Positions 1-7,599 of a stretch of 64,000 nt of DNA are shown in pieces; the stretch's first letter is position 1, and every line of letters starts with the position of its first letter. This stretch comes from Paenibacillus rhizovicinus (GTDB lineage Bacteria; Bacillota; Bacilli; Paenibacillales; Paenibacillaceae). The position numbers and the translations under genes were made by a program. The DNA lies in the NCBI RefSeq assembly GCF_010365285.1, contig NZ_CP048286.1, positions 1,569,001-1,633,000 of the forward strand, read 5' to 3'. The notes under the pieces are model-generated. The model was not told where the DNA came from, did not search any database, and saw only the letters and a list, made by a program, of their open reading frames with translations.

Positions 1-943
1 TGGATTGAAGAGCTTCATTTTTCTTGTTGGCAATGAACGATTTGTACTCCGTTTCGTTCGTATGCGCAATGATCAATTCATCCGCCGAAATCAATGCGAA
101 CCGGCCGGCTTTGAAATTCCCCTCCTGCGTCAGCGAGAGCAGATTCCATAAGAACTTCTCGTCGCATTTCAGCATCTCCTGAAACTCCATCAGACCGCGG
201 TTTGCTTTATTCAGCTCGCCGTCGAAGCGATAGGCGCGCGGATCGGATTCCGATCCGAACTCCGTTATCGTCGAGAAGTCGATACTGCCGGTAAGATCGG
301 CAATATCCTGCGATTTTGGATCCGAAGGGCTGAACGTACCGATTCCGACGCGGCTTTCCTCCGATATGAGCACACGCTCCACCTGGACATTTTCGATATT
401 GCCGCCGAACTCCGTCTTGAGCCGCATTTGGCAGGAAGGGCATAAGTTCCCCTCGATGCGGACGCCAAGCTCGCGTTCGGCTTCCGCCCGCAGCTCATTC
501 GGAATCAAATGAAGCGGCTCTTCGTGCATCGGGCATCCTTTGATGGCATAGACGGATCCGTCACGGGTACGCGAGAACTGCTCCAGCCCGCGTTTCAGCA
601 TCGTTACAATGGTGGATTTCCCTCCGCTTACGGGACCCATGAGCAGCAAGATCCGTTTCCTCACATCAAGACGACGGGCAGATGAGTGAAAATATTCCTC
701 GACCAGTTTTTCGACGGCACGATCCAAACCGAAGATTTCTTGTTCGAAAAACTTGTATTTCTTCGTCCCTCCACTGCCTTCCGCCACCCCAAACGACTCA
801 ATCATTTCATAGACACGAGCATGCGCAGTCATGGCTGGAGTTGGATCCTGTTTCAGCAGATCAATATAGTCTTTGAAAGAGCCCTGCCAAGCCAGCTTCT
901 CACTTTCCGCCTTGTACTCCGAAATCCGTTTCAAAATATCCAT
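1..943 (-). CDS. prkA: PrkA family serine protein kinase, 3' end beyond window
   Basis: Only the first ~314 codons are present; the gene runs off the left edge. The protein starts MDILKRISEYKAESEKL and carries a P-loop (GPVSGGKST, about residues 103-111) inside the AAA-like PrkA domain, followed by the family's conserved cysteine segment (GCPMHEEPLHLIP, then CPSCQMRLK). This matches the N-terminal part of PrkA (about 630 aa in Bacillus), a Ser/Thr kinase or AAA ATPase linked to sporulation. The ATG at 941-943 follows a GAGAGGAGG ribosome-binding site. In many Firmicutes prkA is followed by yhbH and spoVR; that side lies outside the window. Confidence 0.93.
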   Translation of the reverse strand, partial: MDILKRISEYKAESEKLAWQGSFKDYIDLLKQDPTPAMTAHARVYEMIESFGVAEGSGGTKKYKFFEQEIFGLDRAVEKLVEEYFHSSARRLDVRKRILLLMGPVSGGKSTIVTMLKRGLEQFSRTRDGSVYAIKGCPMHEEPLHLIPNELRAEAERELGVRIEGNLCPSCQMRLKTEFGGNIENVQVERVLISEESRVGIGTFSPSDPKSQDIADLTGSIDFSTITEFGSESDPRAYRFDGELNKANRGLMEFQEMLKCDEKFLWNLLSLTQEGNFKAGRFALISADELIIAHTNETEYKSFIANKKNEALQS

Positions 944-1353
944 GCCGTACCTCCTCTCGTCCATACCGGTGTTCCTCACTACATGTGTCATGCGGGTCAC
1001 GGTGGCATTCGAGCGGTTCCACCTTCTAAAGCTGCCCGGCATTTTTTATTGAAGTAATACAATCCTATGCGCTTTCGTAAAGGAAGTTGCCCAATAATTT
1101 AAACAAGTTTTCAACAAGATCCTCCATCAAGCTAAGGTCTTTCTACATAATCGAGACACGCCGTTCGAATGAAAACAAGCATCGCCCGGACATGAAATCG
1201 ATCCGAAAGCGAGCGCCTTCAACGGTTTCCCAGGCTTGCTTCGATTTGTCGAACGCGGCGATAATTCGACCTTCTTTCGCATTCGCGGCTTGAAGAAATG
1301 TATGACGCCACATGTGAATTCCGATTATAGCTGAGTGATACGCCCGGATATGT
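944..1353. other. intergenic gap between divergent prkA and the DUF2161 gene
   Basis: About 410 bp separate the two divergent genes. Short ORFs occur on both strands but none has a ribosome-binding site or a recognisable product. No riboswitch, tRNA or repeat was seen. Apart from the extended -10 element just to its right (TGTTATAAT, TATAAT at 1354-1359), which probably serves the + strand gene, nothing can be assigned. Confidence 0.5.
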
Positions 1354-1393
1354 TATAATCGCCAAAGAATCTCGCGCGAGAGGGGGACGGGAC

Positions 1394-2167
1394 TTGGCCG
1401 TCAAACACGAAACCGAGCTGTACAAGCCGATCAAATCGTATTTTGAAGCGCAGGGCTATGAAGTCAAAAGCGAAATCATGCACTGCGATCTGGTCGCCAT
1501 TCATCCCGAAACGGGCGATACCTTGCTGGTTGAAATGAAGAAAACGTTCAACCTCGCCCTGCTCTTGCAGGGCATCGAGCGGCTTCGGCTGAACGGCAGC
1601 GTCATCCTTGCAATCGAACGGAACCGGAAGAAGGCCGGCGCCCACAATCAGCGCTTCGGCGATTTGACCGAGCTGTGCCGGATGCTCGGCCTTGGACTCA
1701 TGACCGTAACGTTCTTCAAGACGAAGGCGCCGGTGCTGGAGATGCTCTGTCAGCCGGGCGATCCGCCGGTCCGCGGTCAGCGGCGCGCGCGCCAGGCCCG
1801 GCTGCTGACCGAGTTCCGCGAGCGAAGCGGCGATTACAATACGGGCGGCAGCAACAACCGCAAGCTCGTCACCGCTTACCGGGAGAAGGCGCTGCGCATC
1901 GCCTGGGCACTCAGCCAGCATGGCAGCCTATCGCCTAAAGCGGCAGCCGCGATAACCGAAGTTCCGCGGGCCGCGCACTTCATGCAGAAGGATTATTACG
2001 GCTGGTTTCAACGCGTAGAGCGAGGGGTATATCGGTTAAAGCCTGAAGGTGAAAAGGCCGTCTTGCAGAACAGCGAAATATTGGACGCCTGGCAGCGGAA
2101 ACGATCGACCAGTCAACCCGCAGCGGAAGACGAACTCATTTATAAAGGAGAGGGTATTCACGCATGA
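1394..2167 (+). CDS. DUF2161 family PD-(D/E)XK nuclease-like protein
   Basis: 257 aa, starting at TTG 1394 after an AGGGGGA ribosome-binding site. The N-terminal ~110 residues look like a PD-(D/E)XK phosphodiesterase fold: Asp32 in HCDLVAIH and the E-x-K pair Glu47/Lys49 in LLVEMKK have the expected strand-turn-strand spacing. This resembles the DUF2161 family annotated as putative PD-(D/E)XK phosphodiesterase. The C-terminal ~90 residues look like a winged-helix module (ALSQHGSLSPKAAAAITEVPRA). The stop overlaps the ATG of the Rieske gene by 4 bp (ATGA), so the two are translationally coupled. Substrate and role are unknown; restriction or repair-type DNA cleavage is only an inference from the fold. 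Confidence 0.8.
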   Translation: MAVKHETELYKPIKSYFEAQGYEVKSEIMHCDLVAIHPETGDTLLVEMKKTFNLALLLQGIERLRLNGSVILAIERNRKKAGAHNQRFGDLTELCRMLGLGLMTVTFFKTKAPVLEMLCQPGDPPVRGQRRARQARLLTEFRERSGDYNTGGSNNRKLVTAYREKALRIAWALSQHGSLSPKAAAAITEVPRAAHFMQKDYYGWFQRVERGVYRLKPEGEKAVLQNSEILDAWQRKRSTSQPAAEDELIYKGEGIHA

Positions 2168-2484
2168 GCGAACAGAGCCCAGTCAAAATCATCGGCAACG
2201 TGGAAGACTTCACAACGTTCCCCGCGCAAGTCAAGTATGACAAACAGACGTACTATATCGTCGAGGCACCGCGCAAAGACGACGAACTGCAGCAGTACAA
2301 CTTGATTTCTTCTATCTGTCCGCATGCCGGCGGCATGGTCCGCCCTCATCTTAACGAACTCATCTGCCCGCTTCATTACTGGTGTTTCGATCTCGCAACC
2401 GGGGAATCCACCAACGTCCCCGGCGAACAGCTCGATTGCTTCCCGCTTGAAATCCGCGACGGACAGTTTGCGATCAAAGCTTAA
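2164..2484 (+). CDS. Rieske [2Fe-2S] ferredoxin-like protein
   Basis: 106 aa. The Rieske cluster ligands are Cys52-x-His54 (CPH) and Cys68-x-x-His71 (CPLH). The 13-residue gap between the two ligand pairs is slightly shorter than the usual 15-17. There is no membrane anchor and no second domain, so this is a small soluble electron-transfer protein like those paired with oxygenases or nitrite reductases. No such partner is present: the only neighbour in the operon is the upstream DUF2161 protein, with a 4-bp start/stop overlap. The unit ends in a strong terminator hairpin at 2541. Confidence 0.85.
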   Translation: MSEQSPVKIIGNVEDFTTFPAQVKYDKQTYYIVEAPRKDDELQQYNLISSICPHAGGMVRPHLNELICPLHYWCFDLATGESTNVPGEQLDCFPLEIRDGQFAIKA

Positions 2485-2540
2485 AAGCCATCATGGAGAC
2501 ATGGAGACATGGAGAAACATATATCCTTGGGTTGCAAGAA

Positions 2541-2578
2541 GACCGGCATCTGATTCCGTCAGATGCCGGTCTTTATTG
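2541..2578 (+). terminator. terminator after the Rieske gene
   Basis: Inverted repeat GACCGGCATCTGA / TCAGATGCCGGTC (13 bp, 5-nt loop) followed by TTTATT. It lies between convergent genes and may serve both strands. Confidence 0.85.
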
Positions 2579-2593
2579 CGATGCGGTGTTGCT

Positions 2594-3775
2594 TTATTCA
2601 GAATGACTTGCGGACGCGCGGCCAAGAAACTCATTCACCGCTTCCGCGAACCGGGCGATCCCCTTCGCCATTCGTCCATCCGGCTGGCCCGAAACATTCA
2701 GGCGAACCCGATTGCGCTGCGGATTCTCCGCGTAGAACGAGGCGCCGGCATCGAAGGTCACGCGTTTCGCGGCGGCGATTCGAAGAAGCGCCTCGGCGTC
2801 GAGTCCGGGCGGCAGCTCCACCCATAGAAACAGGCCGCCCTGCGGCTCGTTCCAGGTTACGCCGTTCAGGCTATGTTGGCGGAGCAACGCCTGCATGTGA
2901 TGCAATCGGGCTTCCAAGGACATCCTAATGGCACACGCATGTTGTTCCAGGTCGCCATGCTGCAGCACACGCTCCAATTTACGCTGTGCTTGTAATTCGG
3001 CGCGATCGTGTCCGTTCGTTGATCCCGTTTCAACGAGACGCGCCATGACGCTGCCGCTTCCGATGATCCATCCGGCAGGCAGCTTTTGTCCAAACAACGC
3101 TGCGAATGTACCCGTGCAGAGAACGCCACTCCCTCCAGACCGCCTAGCCGTTTCGAATAGCGTCGGCGGCAAGGGGGGAGAATTCGAGAAGAGCAGTTCG
3201 CCGTACGAGTTGTCTTCGATGATCAGTATCCCGTTTCGTCGGCTAATATCGACGAGCGCCATCCGGCGTTCTTCGCTCCATATTCTCGAATCCGGTACGG
3301 CCAGCGTCGGCATTGCATAGATGAGCTTGGGATGATGCAATTCGACGAGCCGCTCCACATCGGCTATAAGCATCCCCTCAGAATCGGATGATACCGGAAC
3401 GACCCTCAGTTTCGCTTGTCGGAATACGCGCAAACTTTCCGGATTCGTCGGACTGTCCACGAGCACGGCATCGCCGGGCTGAAGCAGCGTTCGAACGATG
3501 AGCGCTATAGACGCTCCCGAAGACGATGTGACGAGCACATCGTCCGGCACGGCCCGAATGCCATGCCGGGCTCCCATGTATGCACAGACCCGCTCTCCAA
3601 GCGACAACAAGCCTTCCGATGCTGCCGTCGCCGCTGATTCTACGGATGGGATAACCGATTCTGCCGGCCAGTCGCCGGCGAACGAGATCACTTCCTCCAG
3701 CCGGTCAGACTGCAATAAGTCCGCAAGCGAAGCCGTCTCCATTCCCTTCGCCCGGCGCAAGCGATGCTCCTTCAT
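2594..3775 (-). CDS. PLP-dependent aminotransferase-fold protein lacking the catalytic lysine
   Basis: 393 aa from ATG 3773-3775, chosen because AGGAGG lies 8 nt upstream; a GTG 10 codons further upstream is less likely. The fold is class I/II aminotransferase of the MocR/2-aminoadipate type without the GntR domain. The PLP aspartate region (IIEDNSYGEL) and the carboxylate-binding arginine near the C-terminus (RVRLNVSG) are present. In the Schiff-base motif, usually GTFSK-x(4)-PG, the sequence reads GTFAALFGQKLPAGW, so the lysine position is Ala226; the nearest lysine is five residues later. The NPTG-type loop is also changed (TLAVPDS). It is therefore probably not a normal transaminase, and may be a regulatory or binding homologue. 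It stands alone and is convergent with the Rieske unit. Confidence 0.85.
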   Translation of the reverse strand: MKEHRLRRAKGMETASLADLLQSDRLEEVISFAGDWPAESVIPSVESAATAASEGLLSLGERVCAYMGARHGIRAVPDDVLVTSSSGASIALIVRTLLQPGDAVLVDSPTNPESLRVFRQAKLRVVPVSSDSEGMLIADVERLVELHHPKLIYAMPTLAVPDSRIWSEERRMALVDISRRNGILIIEDNSYGELLFSNSPPLPPTLFETARRSGGSGVLCTGTFAALFGQKLPAGWIIGSGSVMARLVETGSTNGHDRAELQAQRKLERVLQHGDLEQHACAIRMSLEARLHHMQALLRQHSLNGVTWNEPQGGLFLWVELPPGLDAEALLRIAAAKRVTFDAGASFYAENPQRNRVRLNVSGQPDGRMAKGIARFAEAVNEFLGRASASHSE

Positions 3776-3952
3776 CCTCCGTCCCTCCTCATGTGCTGTT
3801 GTCACATGTTACGCAGCAGAGGTTCCGGGCGGAACTTAAGGCATACGTCGATGCATGAAACCGGCCGGATCACATCGAAAACTCCCTTCTCGCCTCCCCA
3901 CGCGCACAGCAATGTTCACAACTTGATCGTTTTCTTTTCTGCGCCCGTTGGG

Positions 3953-3958
3953 TATAAT
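3953..3958 (+). promoter_or_regulatory. -10 element for the 32-aa peptide gene
   Basis: A perfect TATAAT lies 60 bp upstream of the peptide's ATG. No convincing -35 at 16-18 bp was found. Confidence 0.45.
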
Positions 3959-4017
3959 GAGGAAAGTGCTTACTCAGCAACAAGCCGTAGTACTGGCAAC
4001 TTTAGGGGGTAACTGGA

Positions 4018-4116
4018 ATGACAATTAACTTTCTGATCGTCCTTACCGTCTCCGTATTGTTCTTGACGGCAATGATGACGGCGTCTTACAACGACGACAA
4101 AACCAAAGGCATGTAA
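4018..4116 (+). CDS. 32-aa single-pass membrane peptide
   Basis: The ORF encodes MTINFLIVLTVSVLFLTAMM and then a short polar tail rich in Asp and Lys, ending GM. Residues 4-21 are one hydrophobic helix. An AGGGGGT ribosome-binding site lies 8 nt before the ATG, a TATAAT lies upstream, and a strong terminator follows the stop by 12 bp, so this is a complete one-gene transcription unit. No family is recognised. Small membrane peptides of this design often modulate a membrane protein, but nothing here identifies a target. Confidence 0.7.
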   Translation: MTINFLIVLTVSVLFLTAMMTASYNDDKTKGM

Positions 4117-4128
4117 TCACGCATGCAT

Positions 4129-4179
4129 AAAAAGAAGCTTTCAGCGTCTGTTATCCGACAGCGCCGAAAGCTTCTTTTT
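4129..4179. terminator. bidirectional terminator
   Basis: AAAAAGAAGCTTTC / GAAAGCTTCTTTTT stem with an extra inner GCG/CGC pairing. It sits between the + strand peptide gene and the convergent - strand AbrB-like gene, with A/T tracts suited to both directions. Confidence 0.85.
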
Positions 4180-4225
4180 AGTTCGATCCGGTTTTTCCGG
4201 TCTCGATTCGTTACGAGAGTACCGT

Positions 4226-4474
4226 TTAACGTCGCAGCAGGTTCAGCTCGGACATGCATTTGCCGCACAGGTACCGATCTTTAAACTCCCGAACATCATC
4301 CAAAACCCCGCAAAACACGCAGCGCGGACGATAACGTTCCAAGATAATATGATCGCCCTGCACAAGAATTTCGACAGGATCGCCTTCATTCATCTGATAT
4401 CTCTTACGAAGGGATTTGGGCAGCACAATACGCCCGAGTTGGTCTACTTTCCGTACAACGCCAGCCGGTTTCAC
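4226..4474 (-). CDS. AbrB-family transition-state regulator with zinc-ribbon-like tail
   Basis: 82 aa. Residues 1-48 are an AbrB/SpoVT swapped-hairpin DNA-binding domain (GVVRKVDQLGRIVLPKSLRKRY), nearly identical in pattern to B. subtilis AbrB and Abh. The C-terminus differs from AbrB: instead of the oligomerisation domain it has two Cys-x-x-Cys pairs (Cys52/55 and Cys70/73), suggesting a zinc knuckle. The family represses post-exponential and sporulation genes. It stands as a single gene with a terminator downstream at 4129. AbrB or Abh function is inferred from the N-domain only. Confidence 0.88.
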   Translation of the reverse strand: MKPAGVVRKVDQLGRIVLPKSLRKRYQMNEGDPVEILVQGDHIILERYRPRCVFCGVLDDVREFKDRYLCGKCMSELNLLRR

Positions 4475-4623
4475 AATTACACATCTCCTGTTAGTCGCAA
4501 TTTGTAAGCTATCACGTGATGACAGTTTTGCATTCTAACATAGGTTCGATAGTAACCGTTCATTTCCTGCATTTATTTATATTTGCTTAATATTGTGCAA
4601 TTAACCGATGATCGCTTCCGCTA

Positions 4624-5088
4624 TTAATCCAAACCCGGGAAACCCAACTGGCGGAATGCTTCGAAAACGACGATCGCCACGGAATTCGACAAATTAAGCG
4701 ATCTGACTTTATCGGTCATCGGAACGCGGATGCACGTGTCCGGATACGTATCCAGAATGGACTGCGGCAGCCCTTTCGTCTCTTTGCCGAAGACGAAGAA
4801 GTCCCCGTCCCTGTAGCTCTGCTCGGAGTAGACTTTGGAGCTTCGCGTGCTGGCGCAGAAGAACCGCCCCTCCGGGTACTCCGCCTGCAGCTCCGCGAAC
4901 GAATCGTGATGGCGTACGTCCACCGCATACCAATAATCGAGCCCGGCGCGTTTCAGCGTTTTGTCGTCGGTGCGAAATCCGAGCGGATGCACCAAATGCA
5001 GAATGGCACCGGTCGCCGCGCATGTACGCGCAATATTGCCTGTATTGGCAGGAATTTCCGGTTCGACGAGCACTATATGAAATGCCAT
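4624..5088 (-). CDS. trmL: tRNA (cytidine(34)-2'-O)-methyltransferase
   Basis: 154 aa SPOUT-class methyltransferase, full length for TrmL (formerly CspR/YibK). The N-terminal VEPEIPANTGNIARTCAATG motif, the central FGKETKGLP loop and the C-terminal knot RSLNLSNSVAIVVFEAFRQ are all present; together they form the trefoil-knot SAM site. The enzyme 2'-O-methylates the wobble base of tRNA-Leu isoacceptors. The start ATG follows AGGAG by 10 nt. It is divergent from the response regulator at 5200. Confidence 0.95.
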   Translation of the reverse strand: MAFHIVLVEPEIPANTGNIARTCAATGAILHLVHPLGFRTDDKTLKRAGLDYWYAVDVRHHDSFAELQAEYPEGRFFCASTRSSKVYSEQSYRDGDFFVFGKETKGLPQSILDTYPDTCIRVPMTDKVRSLNLSNSVAIVVFEAFRQLGFPGLD

Positions 5089-5199
5089 TGTTAGTTAACT
5101 CCTTATTAAGTTTTTACATAGCTTTTACGCTTGTTTAATCTACTGTGAAAGGATGGCTTTCATAATAAAGGTATCAATGCACGAAAAGGAGATCACACG

Positions 5200-5922
5200 A
5201 TGAAGAAAAAAATATTAATCGTCGATGACGAGCCTTCCATCTCCATGCTGCTGGAGTTTAACTTGAAGCTGGCAGGATACGAGGTCCGGTGCGTCCAAGA
5301 CGGAGAGGCCGTATTCGATCTCTTGAAACCGTTTCGTCCCGATCTCATCGTTCTCGATCTTATGCTTCCCAAAATGGACGGCATCCAAGTATGCCGCGAA
5401 CTCCGCAAACAGAACAATGCAGTCCCGATCATCATGCTGACTGCGTTACAGGATGTTACAGACAAAATTGCCGGTCTCGACAATGGCGCTGACGACTATA
5501 TGACGAAACCATTCTCTCCGCAAGAACTGCTCTCGCGGATTCAAGCCATCTTCCGCCGCACGCAAGCCTTGCCGGGCGCCCGCGAGATGGTCGTCCATGA
5601 GATCGGACGCTTGTCGGTATTGTCCGAGCAGCGCGAAGTCCATATCGACGGCAAAGCGGTCGAGCTGACGCCGAAGGAATTCGAGCTTCTGCTATTCCTT
5701 TGCCGCCACCGCGGTAAAGTACTCAGCCGCCAGCAGCTGCTTCACGGCGTCTGGGACTATCACTTCCTCGGCGACACGCGAATCGTCGACGTACACATCA
5801 GTCATTTACGCGACAAAATCGAGAAAAACGCCCGTACGCCGGAATACATCATGACCGTCCGCAACGTCGGCTACAAGTTGTCCGGACCGGGAAGCAGCGC
5901 GGCGGATTCTTCATTGGCGTAA
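5200..5922 (+). CDS. OmpR/PhoP-family response regulator, orphan
   Basis: 240 aa. Receiver domain (residues 3-120) with Asp53 as phosphoacceptor in IVLDLMLPKMDG, acidic residues Asp9, Asp10 and Glu11, Thr81-region and the KPF lysine. The C-terminal OmpR winged helix (about 135-230) has the typical ELTPKEFELLLFL and RIVDVHISHLRDKIE segments. No histidine kinase follows; the next feature is repeats and the convergent serC. It resembles PhoP/YycF-type regulators but cannot be assigned a signal from context. Confidence 0.92.
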   Translation: MKKKILIVDDEPSISMLLEFNLKLAGYEVRCVQDGEAVFDLLKPFRPDLIVLDLMLPKMDGIQVCRELRKQNNAVPIIMLTALQDVTDKIAGLDNGADDYMTKPFSPQELLSRIQAIFRRTQALPGAREMVVHEIGRLSVLSEQREVHIDGKAVELTPKEFELLLFLCRHRGKVLSRQQLLHGVWDYHFLGDTRIVDVHISHLRDKIEKNARTPEYIMTVRNVGYKLSGPGSSAADSSLA

Positions 5923-6005
5923 TTTTACAAGTTTGGCATTAACACTCAGTTAACATTTTCGCGGGAATCCTATTTACACTCCATTAACAATGCTTTCTTG
6001 ATCTG

Positions 6006-6042
6006 TAAGCTCTTAAGTTCTTAAGCTCTTAAGTTCTTAAGC
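6006..6042. repeat. 16-bp tandem repeat, 2.3 copies
   Basis: TAAGCTCTTAAGTTCT occurs at 6006-6021 and 6022-6037 and begins again at 6038. It lies in the intergenic space after the response regulator and encodes nothing. Confidence 0.85.
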
Positions 6043-6068
6043 ATTTCATCCTTAAGCTCTTTCGCATA

Positions 6069-6102
6069 GAAGACCGCCGTCCAATGAGGACAGGCGGTCT
6101 TC
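6069..6102 (+). terminator. terminator-like hairpin after the response regulator
   Basis: GAAGACCGCC-GTCC / GGAC-GGCGGTCTTC with a short loop, on the response regulator side of the gap. Confidence 0.7.
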
Positions 6103-6133
6103 TAATTTGCTGCAAAGATTTAAGCGAGGCGCA

Positions 6134-6281
6134 GAGTGACCGAAGAGTCGATATGGAATCGGAAAAGCGAAGCGGTCGCCTTTGAAGTCGGATTTCCACC
6201 ATTTCAAAAGTTCAAATTCAAGAAATCCGACTACAACAGCGATTGAAGATCCATATCGACCGCAGGTCACAAACTTCGCAA
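6134..6281. repeat. nested palindromic intergenic element
   Basis: Three sets of arms are nested around one centre: GTGACC (6136-6141) with GGTCAC (6265-6270); TCGATATGGA (6148-6157) with TCCATATCGA (6250-6259); AGTCGGATTT (6186-6195) with AAATCCGACT (6223-6232). The whole 150 bp can fold into one long interrupted hairpin on either strand. It is just downstream of serC (minus strand). The look is of a MITE/REP-type repeat or structured RNA; no second copy is in this window. Confidence 0.6.
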
Positions 6282-6294
6282 CGCTTATAATCGC

Positions 6295-7389
6295 CTACCC
6301 GTTGCGCTTCTGAAACTCAGCCATAAACTCCGCAAGCGCCTTGCAGCTTTCGAGCGGTACCGCGTTATATGTCGAAGCGCGCAGGCCGCCGACGCTGCGA
6401 TGGCCCTTCAGACCTACGAAGCCTTGCTGCTCGGATTCTTTGGCGAATCGCTTCTCCAGCTCTTCCGTTGCGAGACGGAACGTAATGTTCATCAAGGAAC
6501 GGCTGCCGGCATCCGCAAACCCGCGGTAGAAACCGCCGCTTTGATCGATTGCATCGTAGATCAGCTTTGTTTTATCGCGATTGAACTGCTCCATCGCCGC
6601 GACGCCGCCGCGTGCTTTCACCCATTTGAGCATTAGGCCGACCAGGTAGATCGAGAAGGATGGCGGCGTATTGTACAATGAATTGTTCTTCACATGCGTG
6701 TCGTAACGCATCATCGTCGGAATCGTCTTCGGGCTAGTCGCGACAAGATCCTCGCGTACAATGACGATCGTTACGCCCGAAGGTCCCAGGTTCTTCTGAG
6801 CGCCCGCATAGATCATGCCGAACTGACTGACATCGACCGGACGGCTCAGGATGTCGCTCGACATATCGCCGATCAGCGTGACGTCACCCGTTTGGGGATA
6901 GGCTGCATATTGCGTGCCTTCGATCGTTTCGTTCGACGTGACGTGCAGGTACGCCGCGTCAGCCGGAATTTGAATGTCGTTCAGTGCCGGAATACGGTTG
7001 AATTTGTCGGCTTCCGAAGTCGCCGCAATCGCAGTCGATCCGAACAGCTGCGCTTCCTTGTACGCTTTCTCCGCCCAGCTGCCCGTATGCACGAATGCAG
7101 CCGTCTTGCCTGGCGTCAGCAGGTTCATCGGAATCATCGCAAACTGCGTGCTGGCTCCGCCTTGCAGGAATAACACTTTATAATTGCTCGGGATGCCGAA
7201 TAATTCACGAAGAAGAGATTGCGCCCCGTCGTTCACTTCTTCAAAAACACTGCTGCGGTGGGACATTTCCATGATGGACATCCCGGTTTCCGCAAAGTCG
7301 GTAAACTCCTGTTGTGCTTGCTGCAGCACTTCCAGCGGCAGAGCCGCCGGTCCGGCATTAAAGTTATACGCGCGATTCGTCACTGACAC
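6295..7389 (-). CDS. serC: phosphoserine aminotransferase
   Basis: 364 aa, full length for SerC (class V aminotransferase fold). Markers are the N-terminal YNFNAGPAALP, the GGASTQF phosphate loop, the PLP-lysine stretch IYAGAQKNLGPSG and RASTYNAVP near the C-terminus. It converts 3-phosphohydroxypyruvate and glutamate to phosphoserine and 2-oxoglutarate in serine synthesis; it can also act in pyridoxal phosphate synthesis. The start is GTG 7387-7389 with GGAG 5 nt upstream. A SigA-type promoter lies at 7419-7447. It is monocistronic. Confidence 0.96.
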   Translation of the reverse strand: MSVTNRAYNFNAGPAALPLEVLQQAQQEFTDFAETGMSIMEMSHRSSVFEEVNDGAQSLLRELFGIPSNYKVLFLQGGASTQFAMIPMNLLTPGKTAAFVHTGSWAEKAYKEAQLFGSTAIAATSEADKFNRIPALNDIQIPADAAYLHVTSNETIEGTQYAAYPQTGDVTLIGDMSSDILSRPVDVSQFGMIYAGAQKNLGPSGVTIVIVREDLVATSPKTIPTMMRYDTHVKNNSLYNTPPSFSIYLVGLMLKWVKARGGVAAMEQFNRDKTKLIYDAIDQSGGFYRGFADAGSRSLMNITFRLATEELEKRFAKESEQQGFVGLKGHRSVGGLRASTYNAVPLESCKALAEFMAEFQKRNG

Positions 7390-7418
7390 TCACTCCACTC
7401 TTCGATTTGCTTATGAGT

Positions 7419-7447
7419 ATGATAGCAATTTTGCGGCTTGGCTTCAA
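7419..7447 (-). promoter_or_regulatory. serC promoter
   Basis: On the minus strand: TTGAAG, 17-bp spacer, TATCAT. The predicted transcription start lies about 20 bp before the GTG start codon's ribosome-binding site. Confidence 0.7.
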
Positions 7448-7548
7448 GTCATAAAGTCGAACAAAAATGAAACTTTACATGAATAATATTCGGATTTAGA
7501 TGAAAAACATTCCGAATCAACCGTATCCTTACCTGCTTTAACAAAAAG

Positions 7549-7574
7549 CGAGCCCTCCGAAGAGAGCTCGCCTT
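7549..7574 (-). terminator. glnA terminator
   Basis: Minus strand GCGAGC-TCTC / GAGG-GCTCGC hairpin followed by TTTTTGTT, 25 bp after the glnA stop. Confidence 0.85.
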
Positions 7575-7599
7575 GAAAAATCGTCGTATAAGTCCGGGA

